A stretch of DNA of 64,000 nucleotides from Flavobacterium praedii (GTDB lineage: Bacteria > Bacteroidota > Bacteroidia > Flavobacteriales > Flavobacteriaceae), in contig NZ_CP113948.1 in the NCBI RefSeq assembly GCF_026810365.1, positions 1,761,001 to 1,825,000 of the forward strand. The letters are read 5' to 3'. The stretch's first letter is position 1; every line of letters begins with the position of its first letter. A program made the translations under genes and the position numbers. Of this stretch, positions 63,680 through 64,000 are shown one piece after another. Under the pieces are notes generated by a model, which saw only the letters and a program-made list of their open reading frames with translations, searched no databases and was not told the DNA's origin.

Positions 63680-64000
63680 ATGACCACATTAAAAAAAGGA
63701 GATAAAGCACCAAAATTTTCAGGTACAGATCAAGACGGAAAAACGCATGAACTTGCTGATTATACTGGCAAAAAATTAGTTGTTTTCTTTTACCCAAAAG
63801 CTTCAACACCCGGTTGTACAGCAGAGGCTTGTGATTTAAGAGATAATTTTGAGCGTTTTCAAGCCAATAATTACGAATTGCTCGGCGTAAGTGCAGACAG
63901 CGCCAAAGCGCAAGCTAAGTTCAAGGATAAATATGAATTTCCTTTTCCTTTATTAGCCGATGAAGATAAAACGGTTATCAATGCATTTGGGGTTTGGGGA
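63680..64000 (+). CDS. bcp: thioredoxin-dependent peroxiredoxin, BCP/PrxQ type (5' part)
   Basis: First 107 residues, cut by the window edge. It starts MTTLKKGDKAPKFSG. FFYPKASTPGCTAEACDLRD contains the peroxidatic Cys (TPGCT) and, five residues on, the resolving Cys (EAC), the CX4C spacing of PrxQ/BCP. It reduces peroxides with electrons from thioredoxin. The C-terminal third is outside the window. Confidence 0.93.
   Translation, partial: MTTLKKGDKAPKFSGTDQDGKTHELADYTGKKLVVFFYPKASTPGCTAEACDLRDNFERFQANNYELLGVSADSAKAQAKFKDKYEFPFPLLADEDKTVINAFGVWG

Overview
The window looks like a chromosomal segment of a Flavobacterium or close relative (Bacteroidota, Flavobacteriaceae). It is AT-rich. Many genes are preceded by the Bacteroidota -7 box TAnnTTTG instead of an E. 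coli style -10. Several small proteins belong to families that I recognise mainly from this group (DUF4293, DUF6048, DUF6095, DUF6146, DUF6452, DUF6787). Rho carries the long N-terminal insert usual in this phylum, and the intergenic gaps hold palindromic repeats of flavobacterial type. I see no rRNA, tRNA, CRISPR array or prophage.

Layout. 1-12.1 kb: tail of a low-complexity protein, kup, an RsmB-like rRNA methyltransferase, rho divergent from a DUF4293 gene, a NarL/LuxR response regulator with its TPR histidine kinase, a phosphodiesterase, truA flanked by two inverted copies of a palindromic repeat, and an ABC exporter. 12.1-25.8 kb: a NUMOD4/HNH-like gene with a solo IS982-type end beside it, lpd, cysK, an Lrp regulator divergent from a histidine decarboxylase-like gene, an atypical Nramp transporter, an SGNH hydrolase, the cysE-cysM operon, an aldo/keto reductase with two membrane proteins, OsmC and an AI-2E family permease. 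25.9-34.8 kb: lipoproteins, rlmD-DUF6452-DUF6048, two unrecognised genes, a THUMP methyltransferase divergent from a methyltransferase-ZIP transporter pair.

34.8-43.9 kb is the most accessory-looking part: a palindromic repeat, an orphan gene, murQ-DUF6095, an antitoxin/ParE-toxin/pentapeptide-repeat gene chain with overlapping reading frames, a DUF1016 PD-(D/E)XK nuclease, a DinB-like protein, another large repeat, TerC, and a cNMP/CBS/DUF294 protein overlapping a DnaQ-like exonuclease. 43.9-50.5 kb: topoisomerase IV genes parE and parC are separated by a complete 1000-bp IS982-family element and a HEPN/MNT toxin-antitoxin pair with the motifs of the HepT-MntA (type VII) class. 50.7-64 kb: flavoprotein reductase, YihY, YchF, a large TonB-dependent receptor, a methyltransferase, ferredoxin divergent from an acyl-CoA reductase, serC and a D-2-hydroxyacid dehydrogenase (serine pathway), a DUF937 protein with an EF-hand-like loop, small conserved proteins, and the start of a peroxiredoxin.

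The best leads are: (i) two related families of intergenic palindromic elements with a common modular plan, two copies of which bracket truA and one of which supplies its stop codon; (ii) the HepT/MntA-like pair lodged between parE and parC; (iii) the overlapping antitoxin-ParE-pentapeptide operon; (iv) an Nramp-like transporter lacking the canonical metal ligands. Everything is read by eye from sequence; family calls rest on remembered motifs, not on searches.
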